Assembly (NCBI GenBank): GCA_945860095.1
Contig: CAMAPP010000018.1
Location: forward strand, 1-35,226
Direction of reading: 5' to 3'
DNA from: Rhizobium sp. Q54
GTDB taxonomy: Bacteria; Pseudomonadota; Alphaproteobacteria; CADEGL01
Length of the DNA stretch: 35,226 nt
Position numbers and translations under genes: made by a program
The notes under the pieces: model-generated
What the model saw: only the letters and a program-made list of their open reading frames with translations
Databases searched by the model: none
Told to the model about the DNA's origin: nothing
Shown: piece by piece, positions 13,716 to 22,468 of the stretch
How positions within the stretch are numbered: the first letter of the stretch is position 1
How the letters are laid out: every line of letters starts with the position of its first letter

Positions 13716-14549
13716 ATGGACGAAGCGGCGCGGATCGAGAAGTTCCATCGGTTCAAGGCCCTGCACGAAGCGCCGGGCTGTTTCGTGCTGCCGAACGCCT
13801 GGGACGCCGGCTCCTCGCGCATCCTGACGGCGCTCGGCTTCGACGCCATCGCCACGACCAGCGCGGGTTTCGCCTTTTCCGTCGGCCGACGCGATTCGGC
13901 GGCAAATCTGTCTCGGGCCGAGATCTTGGCCAATGCATCCGCAATCGCCGACGCCACGCCGCTCCCGGTATCGGCGGATTTGGAGGACGGGTTCGGCGAG
14001 GCGCCCGACGCGTGCGCCCAAACCATCCGCTTGGCCGCCGATTGCGGACTTGTCGGCGGCACCCTGGAAGATGCGACCGGCGATCGCGCTTGCCCCATCT
14101 ACGATATCGCGCGGGCGACCGACCGAATTGCGGCGGCAAGCGCGGCGGCAAAAGCCGCGCGGTTCGTTCTGACCGCCCGGGCGGAGAATTTCCTATGGGG
14201 CCGGCCCGATCTCGACGACACGATCACCCGCCTTCGAGCCTTCTCGAAGGCGGGTGCGGATGTGCTCTATGCGCCGGGTTTGCCGAATTTGGAGGCGATC
14301 CGGGCGGTGTGCGAAGCCGTGGACAAGCCGGTCAATGTCGTCATGGGCTTGAGGGGCACGGCCTACTCGGTCGAAGCGCTTCGATCGGCCGGCGTTAAGC
14401 GCATCAGCGTCGGCGGCTCGTTTGCCCGAGCGGCATTGGGCGCTTTTGTCCGCGCCGCAAGCGAGGTCAAGGACCGCGGCACCTTCGACTACGCCAAGGA
14501 CGCGATCGCGGACGCGGCCGCCTTCATGGCGGACGTCAAACGATCGTGA
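13716..14549 (+). CDS. Isocitrate lyase / PEP mutase family protein (oxaloacetate decarboxylase-like)
   Basis: 277 residues from ATG 13716 with GAGGGG (13704-13709) 6 nt upstream. The TIM-barrel features are FVLPNAWDAGSSRIL at the N-terminus, IATTSAGFAFSVGR, the acidic metal-binding PVSADLEDGFGEAP, GGTLEDAT and LTARAENF. The isocitrate lyase catalytic KKCGH motif is absent, so it is not an isocitrate lyase. Related proteins include carboxyphosphonoenolpyruvate mutases, methylisocitrate lyases and oxaloacetate decarboxylases, and the substrate stays unresolved. A long open frame from 13497 extends the N-terminus but lacks similarity and a ribosome-binding site. Confidence 0.88.
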   Translation: MDEAARIEKFHRFKALHEAPGCFVLPNAWDAGSSRILTALGFDAIATTSAGFAFSVGRRDSAANLSRAEILANASAIADATPLPVSADLEDGFGEAPDACAQTIRLAADCGLVGGTLEDATGDRACPIYDIARATDRIAAASAAAKAARFVLTARAENFLWGRPDLDDTITRLRAFSKAGADVLYAPGLPNLEAIRAVCEAVDKPVNVVMGLRGTAYSVEALRSAGVKRISVGGSFARAALGAFVRAASEVKDRGTFDYAKDAIADAAAFMADVKRS

Positions 14550-14588
14550 CAAGACCCGAACCGGCGCGCACGTCGCCCGAAGGCCGCG

Positions 14589-14617
14589 TTTTGCGCGCGG
14601 CCACGCTCGGCTAAGAT
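14589..14617 (+). promoter_or_regulatory. Possible promoter upstream of mcd
   Basis: TTTTGC (14589-14594), a 17-bp spacer and TAAGAT (14612-14617) lie 44 bp before the mcd start. The -10 is a fair match, the -35 weak. It would drive the acyl-CoA dehydrogenase gene independently of the preceding gene. Confidence 0.35.
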
Positions 14618-14660
14618 CGCGCGCAAGCGCACGAACCCTGGCGACGGAAACACCCGCTAC

Positions 14661-16313
14661 ATGGCGATGGCCGAAATCCTGCCCGATCTTCGCGCGTCTT
14701 GCGCCGAAGGCCTCAAGGCCGCGGAGCGCTACCGCGAGCAAGCGCGCGCGCGTGTCTTGGCGCGCGTGACCGTTCAAGGCCGGATCGATGCGGCGCGGCT
14801 CGACGACCACCAATTCCCCGCCCACGGCTTCGCCTGGATCGCGACCTATGTCGCCGCGCTGACCGAGATGCTGTCCTGGTCGGACAGACTCGCCGAGGCC
14901 GGTAAATTCGGCGAGCGCGAGCAACTCATCCTCCAAATGGTGTTCGGCGAGTATCTCGCCCAGCTTTCGGGCGGCCTGCCCCTGTCGCAGGTCGAAATCC
15001 TGCGCCCCGCCGATCTCGACCTCGACGCCGCCGAATGGTTCGGCGCGCCCGAGGTGGCGAGCCTCGTCCAGCGCGGCAATTCCAATGCCGCGCGCGTGCG
15101 TCTCGCCGCCCTCATCGCCGAGGGCCATGCGGGCGAGGACGGCCTGGCGGACGAAACCTTGACCATGGTGCGCGACCAGTTTCGCCGCTTCGCCGATGCC
15201 GAGATTCTGCCCCACGCCCATTCCTGGCATGTGCGCGACCAATTCATCCCGCTGGAATTGCTCGAACGCTTGGGCGAGATGGGCGTGTTCGGCCTGACCG
15301 TGCCGGCCGCGCACGGCGGCCTTGGCCTCTCGAAGACCGCCATGTGTCTCGTGACCGAGGAGTTGACGCGCGGCTATATCGGGGTGGGCTCGCTCGGCAC
15401 GCGCACCGAAATCGCGGCGGAGCTGCTGGTCGCCTTCGGCACCGAGGACCAGCGCGCGCGCTGGCTGCCGGGCATTATCTCGGGCAAGACCATTCCGACC
15501 GCGGTGTTCACCGAACCCAATACCGGCTCCGATTTGGGCAGCTTGCGCACGCGCGCCGAACGCCAGGGCGATGTCTATCGGGTGACGGGAAATAAGACCT
15601 GGATCACCCATGCCGCGCGCGCCGATGTGATGACGCTGCTCGCGCGCACGGATCCCAAGGAGCAAGGCTATAAGGGCCTGTCGATGTTTTTTGCCGGCAA
15701 GGCGCGCGGCACCGATACCGCTCCCTTCCCCAGCCCCGGCATGAGCGGCGGCGAAATCGGCGTGCTCGGCTATCGCGGCATGAAGGAATACGAACTCGGC
15801 TTCGACGGCTTCGAGGTGCCCGCGCGCGATCTGTTGGGCGGCGTCGAGGGCCAGGGCTTCAAGCAACTCATGGCGACCTTCGAATCGGCGCGCATCCAGA
15901 CGGCCGCGCGCGCGGTCGGCGTCGCGCGCAGCGCGCTTGAGCTGGCCCAGGATTACGCTCGCCAGCGCGTCCAATTCGGCCGCCCGATCGCCGCGTTCCC
16001 GCGCGTCGCGGGCAAGCTCGCCTGGATGGCGGCCGAACTGATGGCGGCGCGCCAGCTCACCCATTTCGCCGCGCGCGAGAAGGATTCGGGCCGGCGCTGC
16101 GACATCGAGGCCGGCATGGCCAAGCTTCTGGCCGCGCGCGTCGCCTGGTCGAACGCCGACAACGCCGTGCAGATCCATGGCGGCAACGGCTATGCCATCG
16201 AGTTCCCGGTTTCGCGCGTGCTGTGCGACGCGCGCATCCTCAACATCTTCGAGGGCACGGCGGAAATCCAGGCGCACGTCATCGCCCGCGGCCTCCTCGC
16301 CGGGCGAAACTAG
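14661..16313 (+). CDS. mcd: (2S)-Methylsuccinyl-CoA dehydrogenase
   Basis: 550 residues, longer by about 150 than ordinary acyl-CoA dehydrogenases. The N-terminal ~165 residues (around FPAHGFAWIATYVAALTEML and MVFGEYLAQLSGGLPLSQVE) form the extra domain typical of Mcd from the ethylmalonyl-CoA pathway. The rest is the ACAD fold: FTEPNTGSDLGSLRT at the FAD/substrate site, GNKTWITHAA, RVQFGRPIAAF, VQIHGGNGYAIEFPVSR, and the catalytic base Glu531 in NIFEGTAEIQ. The flavoenzyme oxidises (2S)-methylsuccinyl-CoA to mesaconyl-CoA and passes electrons to ETF. ETF genes and a B12 adenosyltransferase downstream agree with this role. The start is plausible (ATG, weak GACGGAAAC upstream); ATG 14667 is an alternative. 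Confidence 0.88.
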   Translation: MAMAEILPDLRASCAEGLKAAERYREQARARVLARVTVQGRIDAARLDDHQFPAHGFAWIATYVAALTEMLSWSDRLAEAGKFGEREQLILQMVFGEYLAQLSGGLPLSQVEILRPADLDLDAAEWFGAPEVASLVQRGNSNAARVRLAALIAEGHAGEDGLADETLTMVRDQFRRFADAEILPHAHSWHVRDQFIPLELLERLGEMGVFGLTVPAAHGGLGLSKTAMCLVTEELTRGYIGVGSLGTRTEIAAELLVAFGTEDQRARWLPGIISGKTIPTAVFTEPNTGSDLGSLRTRAERQGDVYRVTGNKTWITHAARADVMTLLARTDPKEQGYKGLSMFFAGKARGTDTAPFPSPGMSGGEIGVLGYRGMKEYELGFDGFEVPARDLLGGVEGQGFKQLMATFESARIQTAARAVGVARSALELAQDYARQRVQFGRPIAAFPRVAGKLAWMAAELMAARQLTHFAAREKDSGRRCDIEAGMAKLLAARVAWSNADNAVQIHGGNGYAIEFPVSRVLCDARILNIFEGTAEIQAHVIARGLLAGRN

Positions 16314-16328
16314 GGTCCGCGCAAAACC

Positions 16329-16430
16329 CCCGCGAATCCGGTGGGCGGGCGAATCCGATAAGCGGGCAAAGCCGAAGGGCAGCCGAACCCGATAAACGGC
16401 CGAAGCCGATGGCCGGGCGAATCCGATGGG
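16329..16430. repeat. Six tandem imperfect 17-bp repeats downstream of mcd
   Basis: Units run 16329-16345, 16346-16362, 16363-16379, 16380-16396, 16397-16413 and 16414-16430, with no gaps. A typical unit is CGGGCGAATCCGATGGG; others include CGGGCGAATCCGATAAG and CGGCCGAAGCCGATGGC. The period of 17 is kept exactly although the units have diverged. The array fills most of the space between mcd and the small HIG1-like gene and encodes no recognisable protein. Confidence 0.9.
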
Positions 16431-16464
16431 CGAGACGCGCGCCGCCCGCTAGACTCGCGCGGCG

Positions 16465-16671
16465 ATGGATTGGTTGGCTCCCGCTCTTCCCCTGATCATG
16501 GCCGGCACGCTCGGCGTCGTTGTGCTCGTGCTCCTCGCCGGGCTGATCGCGATGGCGCGCGGCGGGCGGTTCAACGCCAAGCACGGCAATAAGCTCATGC
16601 GCCTGCGCGTCGCGGCGCAGGCCGGCGCCGTGCTGATCTTTCTGTTGTTCATGTATCTGACCGGAGGCTAG
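16465..16671 (+). CDS. Small twin-transmembrane (HIG1-domain-like) protein
   Basis: 68 residues with two membrane helices (about 5-30 and 47-66) joined by a short basic loop. The GNKLMRLRVAAQAGAVLIF stretch matches the core of the HIG1/HIG_1_N domain, which in mitochondria acts in respiratory complex assembly. In alphaproteobacteria such tiny proteins commonly lie before cobalamin adenosyltransferase and ETF genes, as here. Their bacterial role is not established. The stop is 5 bp before the adenosyltransferase ATG, so the two are cotranscribed. Confidence 0.85.
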   Translation: MDWLAPALPLIMAGTLGVVVLVLLAGLIAMARGGRFNAKHGNKLMRLRVAAQAGAVLIFLLFMYLTGG

Positions 16672-16676
16672 CGAGC

Positions 16677-17240
16677 ATGGTTCGGTTGACGCGCATCTAC
16701 ACCCGCGGCGGCGACAAGGGCGAAACCTCGCTCGGCGATGGCGCTCGCGTGCCCAAGCACCATCCGCGCGTTTCGGCCTACGGCACGGTGGACGAGGCGA
16801 ACGCCACGATCGGTCTTGCGCGCCTGCATGCGGTCGGCGAGGTCGATGCCATGCTGGCGCGCATCCAGAACGATCTGTTCGATCTGGGCGCGGATCTGTG
16901 CACGCCCGACGAGGAGAATCCGAAATACCCGCCGCTGCGCGTCTCGAAGGCCCAGGTCGAGCGCCTGGAACGCGAAATCGACGCCATGAACGAGCGCCTC
17001 ACGCCGCTCGATTCCTTCATCCTGCCGGGCGGCACGGCGCTGGCCGCCTATCTGCACCTCGCGCGCACCGTGACCCGGCGCGCCGAACGCGACATGACCG
17101 CCTTCGCCACGACCGAAGCCCCCAACCCCGCCGCCATCGAGTACATCAACCGGCTATCCGACCATCTTTTCGTGCTCTCCCGCCACGTCAACGACAACGG
17201 CGCGAAGGACATTCTGTGGGTCCCGGGAAAGAATCGTTAG
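16677..17240 (+). CDS. PduO-type ATP:cob(I)alamin adenosyltransferase
   Basis: 187 residues. The N-terminal ATP-binding [18 protein letters not shown], the helix [17 protein letters not shown], and the C-terminal [25 protein letters not shown] and [16 protein letters not shown] motifs are those of the PduO/MMAB family. It transfers the 5'-deoxyadenosyl group of ATP to cob(I)alamin, giving coenzyme B12 in the cytoplasm. B12-dependent mutases of the ethylmalonyl-CoA pathway need it, which fits the upstream mcd. GGAGG (16663-16667) in the end of the previous gene can serve as ribosome-binding site. Confidence 0.95.
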   Translation: MVRLTRIYTRGGDKGETSLGDGARVPKHHPRVSAYGTVDEANATIGLARLHAVGEVDAMLARIQNDLFDLGADLCTPDEENPKYPPLRVSKAQVERLEREIDAMNERLTPLDSFILPGGTALAAYLHLARTVTRRAERDMTAFATTEAPNPAAIEYINRLSDHLFVLSRHVNDNGAKDILWVPGKNR

Positions 17241-17266
17241 CCGGCTGGACGCCCCCGAACCCTCCG

Positions 17267-17294
17267 TTGACAGTGCCCCAAGCCTTGCTATTGT
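17267..17294 (+). promoter_or_regulatory. Sigma-70-type promoter of etfBA
   Basis: TTGACA (17267-17272), perfect to consensus, a 16-bp spacer and TATTGT (17289-17294) lie 126 bp upstream of etfB. The leader would be about 120 nt and contains the perfect 16-bp palindrome AGCGCCGCGCGGCGCT (17328-17343), which could fold into a hairpin or bind a regulator. Confidence 0.65.
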
Positions 17295-17419
17295 GCGCCG
17301 CACCATAAGCGCTGCGCGCCGTCGAAAAGCGCCGCGCGGCGCTCCCGGTAGAGCGCCCAAGTCGCGGGCACGCCCGTTCGGTGCGCGCCCGTCGGGGCCA
17401 TTCGTGCGTGGGGGACGCC

Positions 17420-18169
17420 ATGAAGATCCTGGTACCGGTCAAGCGCGTCGTGGACGCAAACATCAAGGTGCGCGTCAAGGCCGACGGCACGGGCGTCGAG
17501 ACGCAGAACGTCAAGATGTCGATGAACCCCTTCTGCGAGATCGCGGTCGAGGAAGCGCTGCGTCTCAAGGAGGCCGGCAAGGCGACCGAGATCATCGCGG
17601 TGTCGTGCGGCCCCGTGCAATGCCAGGAAACGATCCGCACCGCCCTCGCGATGGGCGCCGATCGCGGCGTGCTCGTCGAAACCGATGTGCCGCTCGAACC
17701 GCTCGCCATCGCCAAGCTGTTGAAGGCCGTCGCCGAGAAGGAACAGCCGGGTCTCATCCTGTTGGGCAAGCAGGCGATCGACAACGATTGCAACCAGACG
17801 GGCCAGATGTTGTCGGCGCTGCTCGGCTGGGGGCAGGCGACGTTCGTCTCCAAGCTCGCGGTCGAAGCCGATCACGTCGAGGCCACGCGCGAGGTCGATG
17901 GCGGACTCGAGGTCGTGAAGGCCAGGCTGCCGGCCGTCGTCACGGTGGATTTGCGCTTGAACGAGCCGCGCTACGCCTCGCTGCCGAACATCATGAAGGC
18001 GAAGAAGAAGCCGATCGAGATTTTCAAGCCCGAGGCGCTGGGCGTGGATGTGACCCCGCGCGTGATCGTGCTCAAGGTGGTCGAACCCGCCAAGCGCAAC
18101 GCGGGCGTCAAGGTTCCCGATGTCGCGACCCTCGTCGCCAAGCTGCGCACCGAAGCCAAGGTGATTTGA
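17420..18169 (+). CDS. etfB: Electron transfer flavoprotein, beta subunit
   Basis: 249 residues from ATG 17420, preceded by GGGGGA. The start [20 protein letters not shown] is the standard EtfB N-terminus. The signature region appears as [35 protein letters not shown], including the loop that docks to dehydrogenases, and [16 protein letters not shown] and [18 protein letters not shown] bind AMP. With EtfA it forms the soluble FAD/AMP heterodimer that accepts electrons from acyl-CoA dehydrogenases, including Mcd, and gives them to ETF:ubiquinone oxidoreductase. It is followed by etfA after 2 bp. Confidence 0.97.
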   Translation: MKILVPVKRVVDANIKVRVKADGTGVETQNVKMSMNPFCEIAVEEALRLKEAGKATEIIAVSCGPVQCQETIRTALAMGADRGVLVETDVPLEPLAIAKLLKAVAEKEQPGLILLGKQAIDNDCNQTGQMLSALLGWGQATFVSKLAVEADHVEATREVDGGLEVVKARLPAVVTVDLRLNEPRYASLPNIMKAKKKPIEIFKPEALGVDVTPRVIVLKVVEPAKRNAGVKVPDVATLVAKLRTEAKVI

Positions 18170-18171
18170 CC

Positions 18172-19107
18172 ATGGGTATCCTCGTCCTCGCCGAGCACGA
18201 CAACGTCTCCCTCAAGCCCTCGACGCTCAACACCGTCACCGCCGCGCGGAAAATCGGCGGCGAGATCGCGGTGCTGGTCGCGGGCCATGATTGCCGCGCC
18301 GCCGCCGAGCAGGCGGCCAAGGTCGTGGGCGTGGCCAAGGTCCTGATCGCGGACGACGCGGCATACGGCCACCATCTGGCCGAGAACGTGGCGCCGCTCC
18401 TATCGCGCCTCGCCGCAGGCTACAGCCATGTGCTCGCCCCCGCCTCGACCTATGGGAAGAACATATTGCCGCGCGCCGCCGCCCTGCTCGATGTCGCGCA
18501 AATCTCCGACATCTCGGGCGTCGAAAGCGCCGACATTTTCACCCGGCCGATCTATGCCGGAAACGCCATCGCCACCGTCCAGTCCAAGGATAAGATCAAG
18601 GCGATCACCGTACGCACGACCGCCTTCGACCCGGCACCCGCCGAAGGCGGCTCGGCCGCCATCGAGGCGATCGGCGCGGGGCCGGCCTCGGATCTCGCGA
18701 GTTTTCTGCGCCTCGAGCAGGTCAAGAACGAGCGGCCCGAGCTCACAACCGCCCGCATCGTCGTCTCGGGCGGGCGCGGCATGCAGGCGGGCGAGAACTT
18801 CAAGCTGCTCGAAGCCATCGCCGACACGCTGAACGCCGCCGTGGGCGCGAGCCGCGCGGCGGTCGATGCCGGGTTCGTTCCGAACGAATACCAAGTCGGC
18901 CAGACGGGCAAGATCGTCGCGCCGGAGCTGTACATCGCGGTCGGCATTTCGGGCGCCATTCAGCATCTTGCGGGCATGAAGGACAGCAAGGTCATCGTCG
19001 CCATCAACAAGGACGAGGAGGCGCCGATCTTCCAGGTCGCCGATTACGGCCTGGTCGCCGATCTGTTTAAGGCCCTGCCCGAGCTCGCGGCCGAGCTCAA
19101 GAAGTAA
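18172..19107 (+). CDS. etfA: Electron transfer flavoprotein, alpha subunit
   Basis: 311 residues. The N-terminal domain begins [20 protein letters not shown]. The C-terminal FAD domain carries [68 protein letters not shown] and [20 protein letters not shown]. It binds FAD and forms the ETF heterodimer with EtfB. Spacing of 2 bp from etfB shows a single transcript. The last codons and stop are repeated downstream (next entry). Confidence 0.97.
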   Translation: MGILVLAEHDNVSLKPSTLNTVTAARKIGGEIAVLVAGHDCRAAAEQAAKVVGVAKVLIADDAAYGHHLAENVAPLLSRLAAGYSHVLAPASTYGKNILPRAAALLDVAQISDISGVESADIFTRPIYAGNAIATVQSKDKIKAITVRTTAFDPAPAEGGSAAIEAIGAGPASDLASFLRLEQVKNERPELTTARIVVSGGRGMQAGENFKLLEAIADTLNAAVGASRAAVDAGFVPNEYQVGQTGKIVAPELYIAVGISGAIQHLAGMKDSKVIVAINKDEEAPIFQVADYGLVADLFKALPELAAELKK

Positions 19108-19170
19108 CGCGCGCGCGGCCGAACTCAAGAAGTGACGCGCTCGCCTCCGAGCTCAAAATAGCGATGTTCT
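19087..19170. repeat. Three tandem 28-bp repeats starting in the etfA stop region
   Basis: Copy A (19087-19114) holds the end of etfA with its TAA. Copy B (19115-19142) repeats it with CCGAACTCAAGAAGTGACGC. Copy C (19143-19170) keeps CCGAGCTCAA followed by AATAG. The CCGA-CTCAA core recurs at 19091, 19119 and 19147, exactly 28 bp apart. Each copy has its own stop triplet. Confidence 0.85.
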
Positions 19171-19239
19171 CGCCGCCAGGTACATGACATGGCGCGCGGG
19201 GACGGGCGCAAGACCTAGACATCCGAATTGGAGCCATAC

Positions 19240-20115
19240 ATGGCCATAGAAAAAATCGGCATCGTCGGCGCGGGCCAGATGGGCAGCGGCATCGCCCATG
19301 TCGCGGCCTTGGCGGGCCACGACGTGATTTTGCAGGACGTGCGCAAGGAAGCGCTCGAGAAGTCGCTGGCGCTCATCGACCGCAATTTGAGCCGTCAGGT
19401 CGCCAAGGGCGCCGTCGCCGAGGCCGCAAAGCAATCGGCCATCGCCCGCATCTCGACCGCGACCGACATGAAGACCTTGGCGGATTGCGATCTGGTCATC
19501 GAATCGGCGACCGAGAACGAGGCCATCAAGCGCGAGATTCTGAAGGCCTTGTGCCCGGTGCTCAAGGCCGATGCGCTGATCGCCACCAACACCTCGTCGA
19601 TTTCGATCACGCGCCTGGCCGCGATCACCGACCGGCCGGGCAAGTTCATCGGCATGCACTTCATGAATCCGGTGCCGCTGATGGAACTGGTCGAACTGAT
19701 CCGGGGTCTTGCGACCGAGGAAGCGACCTATCAGACGATCCATGCGCTCGCGCTCAAGCTCGGTAAGAAACCAGCCGCGGCCGAGGATTTCCCGGCCTTC
19801 ATCGTCAACCGCATCTTGCTGCCGATGATCAACGAGGCGGTCTATACGCTGTACGAAGGCGTGGGCAACGTCGAATCGATCGACACGGCGATGCGGCTGG
19901 GCGCGAACCACCCCATGGGCCCGCTGGAGCTCGCCGATTTCATCGGCTTGGACACCTGCCTCGCGGTCATGCAGGTGCTTTACGAGGGCTTGGCGGACTC
20001 GAAATACCGCCCCTGCCCGCTGCTGGTGAAGTACGTCGAGGCCGGCTGGCTCGGGCGCAAGACCAAGCGCGGCTTCTACGACTATTCGGGCGAAAAACCC
20101 CGGCCCACGCGCTAG
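19240..20115 (+). CDS. hbd: 3-Hydroxybutyryl-CoA / 3-hydroxyacyl-CoA dehydrogenase
   Basis: 291 residues from ATG 19240 with GGAG (19230-19233) upstream. The Rossmann turn is [18 protein letters not shown]. The family signatures are [47 protein letters not shown] (catalytic His in MHFMNP), and the C-terminal domain [18 protein letters not shown], with [18 protein letters not shown]. It interconverts acetoacetyl-CoA or other 3-ketoacyl-CoA with the 3-hydroxyacyl-CoA using NAD(P)H. It acts in butyrate, PHB or ethylmalonyl-CoA metabolism, and the preceding mcd/etf genes fit the last. The 132 bp after etfA contain only the 28-bp repeats and no clear promoter. Confidence 0.95.
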   Translation: MAIEKIGIVGAGQMGSGIAHVAALAGHDVILQDVRKEALEKSLALIDRNLSRQVAKGAVAEAAKQSAIARISTATDMKTLADCDLVIESATENEAIKREILKALCPVLKADALIATNTSSISITRLAAITDRPGKFIGMHFMNPVPLMELVELIRGLATEEATYQTIHALALKLGKKPAAAEDFPAFIVNRILLPMINEAVYTLYEGVGNVESIDTAMRLGANHPMGPLELADFIGLDTCLAVMQVLYEGLADSKYRPCPLLVKYVEAGWLGRKTKRGFYDYSGEKPRPTR

Positions 20116-20134
20116 GGCTTTCGGGCGCGCCGGC

Positions 20135-20776
20135 TTAGTTTTTTTTCTTGGTATCGCCTTCGGCGGCTTTTTTCTTGGTATCGCCTTCGGGGGCGTCGCG
20201 TTCGGGGGCGTCGAGGTAGAAGCGCAGCAATTCCTCGGCCTCGGGCGAATCCCAATCTGCCGCGCCTTCGAGCCGGCCCGCGATGCGGCCGCGCTTGTCG
20301 AGGATGAAGGTCGCCGGCAAGCCGGAAACCCCCATCGACCGCATCGCCCCGGCCATGGGATCGTAGAGCAAGCGGATATGGCCGAGTTCGTGCTTGGCGG
20401 CGAAGGGCGCCACGACCTCGGCCCCCTTCATATCGACCGACACGGCGACGACCGCGAGGCCGTCATGGCCGCGCGCGGCCAAGCGTTCGAGCGCCGGCAT
20501 CTCGCGCACGCAAGGCACGCACCACGTCGCCCAGAAATTGAGCAAGACCACGTTTCCCGCGAAATCGGCCAGGCGCATTTGTGTCCCGTCCGCCTCCGCC
20601 GCCGCCGCCGCCCCCGCGGGCAGTGGCCGGGGCGGGGAGAAGGCGCTAAATTCGCGGTTATGGCCGAGAAAGGACGGGGGCGCCGCCGCGCGCTCGCCCG
20701 TGTCTAATTTGACCAACGCGAACAGCGCCAGTCCGGCCAAAGCCGCGAACCCGAGGATCCGGAGCCTTCGAGTCAT
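20135..20776 (-). CDS. TlpA/ResA-like thiol:disulfide oxidoreductase, membrane anchored
   Basis: 213 residues from ATG 20776, preceded by AGGGAC. An N-terminal signal anchor ([20 protein letters not shown]) places the thioredoxin domain in the periplasm. The domain has [17 protein letters not shown] with the redox pair CVPC, AVSVD and the cis-proline [14 protein letters not shown]. Such proteins reduce disulfides in apocytochromes or other exported targets. The C-terminus is odd: after [12 protein letters not shown] it ends in duplicated [10 protein letters not shown] / AEGDTKKKN, encoded by a 27-bp tandem repeat. It is divergent from argH, as commonly seen in alphaproteobacteria, and convergent with hbd. 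Confidence 0.92.
   Translation of the reverse strand: MTRRLRILGFAALAGLALFALVKLDTGERAAAPPSFLGHNREFSAFSPPRPLPAGAAAAAEADGTQMRLADFAGNVVLLNFWATWCVPCVREMPALERLAARGHDGLAVVAVSVDMKGAEVVAPFAAKHELGHIRLLYDPMAGAMRSMGVSGLPATFILDKRGRIAGRLEGAADWDSPEAEELLRFYLDAPERDAPEGDTKKKAAEGDTKKKN
20141..20209. repeat. 27-bp tandem duplication in the 3' end of the TlpA-like gene
   Basis: Units 20141-20167 and 20168-20194 differ by one base and encode the duplicated EGDTKKK tail on the minus strand. A shortened 15-bp unit (20195-20209) follows. Because the period is a multiple of three the reading frame is kept. Confidence 0.85.
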
Positions 20777-20878
20777 GATCGTCCCTTGTTTCATGCCATG
20801 CGCCCGCATGGGCGCCGGATTTCTCGCGCCGTGAGCGGGGCGCGCGCAACACCGCGGCGACCGGCGCGGCCGGCAAAC

Positions 20879-20938
20879 GCGAAGGCGCGCGACGCGAAGG
20901 CGCGCGACGTGAAGATGCGCGGTGCCAAGGCACGCGAT
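20879..20938. repeat. Four 15-bp tandem repeats at the 5' end of argH
   Basis: GCGAAGGCGCGCGAC occurs identically at 20879-20893 and 20894-20908, followed by GTGAAGATGCGCGGT (20909-20923) and GCCAAGGCACGCGAT (20924-20938). In the argH frame these read [20 protein letters not shown]. Confidence 0.85.
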
Positions 20939-22318
20939 GGGGCCAATGCTCTTTGGGGCGGGCGGTTCGCGGGCGGTCCCGCCGAAATCATGGAACGCAT
21001 CAACGCCTCCATCGCCTTCGACAAGCGGCTTTACGCCCAGGACATCCGGGGGTCGCTGGCGCACGCCGAGATGCTGGCCGCGCAAGGCATCATCGCGCGC
21101 AAGGATGCGGCGGCGATCAAGAAAGGTCTAGCCCGCGTGCTCGCCGAAATCGAGAGCGGCCGCTTCGTCTTTCGCCGCTCGCTCGAGGACATCCACATGA
21201 ACGTGGAAGGGCGCCTTGCCGAACTCATCGGCGCGCCGGCGGGACGGCTGCATACCGCGCGCTCGCGCAACGATCAGGTGGCGACCGATCTGCGCCTCTG
21301 GGTGCGCGACGCCATCGACGATCTCGATCGGCGGATGGCGGAGCTGCAACGCGCGCTCATCCTCCAGGCCGAGCGCCACGCCGATGCCGTGATGCCAGGC
21401 TTCACCCATTTGCAAGTGGCCCAACCCGTGACCCTCGGCCATCACATGCTCGCCTATGTCGAGATGATCGGACGCGATCGCGGCCGGATGGCGGATTGCC
21501 GCAAGCGCGCGAACGAAAGTCCCTTGGGCGCGGCCGCCCTCGCCGGCACGGCCTTTCCCATCGACCGGCACCGCACGGCGAAGGCGCTCGGCTTTTCCGC
21601 GCCGATGGCCAATTCCATCGACGCGGTATCGGCGCGCGACTTCGCGCTCGAATTTCTCGCCGCCTGCGCGATCTCGGCCATCCATCTATCGCGCTTGGGC
21701 GAGGAATTGGTGATCTGGACCTCGGCGCAGTTCGGCTTCGTGCGCCTGTCGGACGGCTTCACCACGGGCAGTTCGATCATGCCGCAGAAGCGCAATCCGG
21801 ATGCGGCCGAATTGGTCCGCGCGAAGGCCGGGCGCGCGCTCGGCGCGCTTGTCGCGCTTGCCACGGTGATGAAGGGCCTGCCGCTCGCCTACGGCAAGGA
21901 CATGCAGGAAGACAAGGAGCCCGTGTTCGAGGCCGCCGATACGCTCGCTTTGTGCCTGGCCGCGTGCGCGGGCATGGTGGCCGACATGAAGCCCGACCGG
22001 GCGCGTCTCGCGGCGGCCGCGGAGGACGGCTTCGCCAATGCGACCGACCTCGCCGACCACCTCGTGGGCGCGCACGGCATGGCGTTCCGCGCCGCGCACC
22101 ACGCCACCGGGCGCATCGTCAAACTGGCCGAGGCGCGCGGCTGCCGATTGCAGGATCTTTCGCTGACCGAGATGCGGGCGGTCGAGCCGCGCCTGACGCG
22201 CGCGGTGTTCGGCGTGCTGGGCGTCGCCCGTTCGGTCGCGAGCCGGCGGAGCTTCGGCGGCACCGCGCCCGCGCGCGTGCGCGCAGCGGCCAAGGCCGCC
22301 AGACGGAGATTCCCATGA
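20915..22318 (+). CDS. argH: Argininosuccinate lyase
   Basis: 467 residues if started at ATG 20915. It cleaves argininosuccinate to arginine and fumarate in the last step of arginine synthesis and works as a cytoplasmic homotetramer. Motifs include ALWGGRF at the N-terminus, [29 protein letters not shown], the superfamily signature [20 protein letters not shown] with the catalytic Ser, and [15 protein letters not shown]. The start is uncertain: the frame is open to 20786 with possible starts at 20798 (ATG), 20831 region (GTG) and 20909 (GTG), none with a good ribosome-binding site. 20915 gives the normal family length. The TGA overlaps the next ATG (ATGA). Confidence 0.95.
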   Translation: MRGAKARDGANALWGGRFAGGPAEIMERINASIAFDKRLYAQDIRGSLAHAEMLAAQGIIARKDAAAIKKGLARVLAEIESGRFVFRRSLEDIHMNVEGRLAELIGAPAGRLHTARSRNDQVATDLRLWVRDAIDDLDRRMAELQRALILQAERHADAVMPGFTHLQVAQPVTLGHHMLAYVEMIGRDRGRMADCRKRANESPLGAAALAGTAFPIDRHRTAKALGFSAPMANSIDAVSARDFALEFLAACAISAIHLSRLGEELVIWTSAQFGFVRLSDGFTTGSSIMPQKRNPDAAELVRAKAGRALGALVALATVMKGLPLAYGKDMQEDKEPVFEAADTLALCLAACAGMVADMKPDRARLAAAAEDGFANATDLADHLVGAHGMAFRAAHHATGRIVKLAEARGCRLQDLSLTEMRAVEPRLTRAVFGVLGVARSVASRRSFGGTAPARVRAAAKAARRRFP

Positions 22319-22455
22319 AGCGCTTGATGCTCGTTCTGTGCCTGTTCGCCGCGCTGGGCGCGAGCCTTGCCGCGTGCGGCCGCAAGGGCCCGCCCGAGCC
22401 GCCGCCCGGAACCGAGGACCAATATCCGCGCAAGTACCCGGCGCCGCCATCATGA
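22315..22455 (+). CDS. Small LptM/YifL-like lipoprotein
   Basis: 46 residues. A short signal peptide ([17 protein letters not shown]) ends in a lipobox LAAC, and the mature peptide begins [12 protein letters not shown], the pattern of LptM (formerly YifL) and its alphaproteobacterial counterparts. In E. coli LptM assists LptD maturation in the outer membrane; whether this homologue does so is unknown. It sits between argH and lysA, its customary place, and its ATG overlaps the argH stop. Confidence 0.88.
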   Translation: MKRLMLVLCLFAALGASLAACGRKGPPEPPPGTEDQYPRKYPAPPS

Positions 22456-22468
22456 GGATTTCGGCGTC

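Noticed and set aside
14193-16277. A 694-codon minus-strand open frame
   Set aside because: It is antisense to mcd, is rich in Arg/Ala/His/Gly in the way of GC-rich shadow frames, and has no domain.
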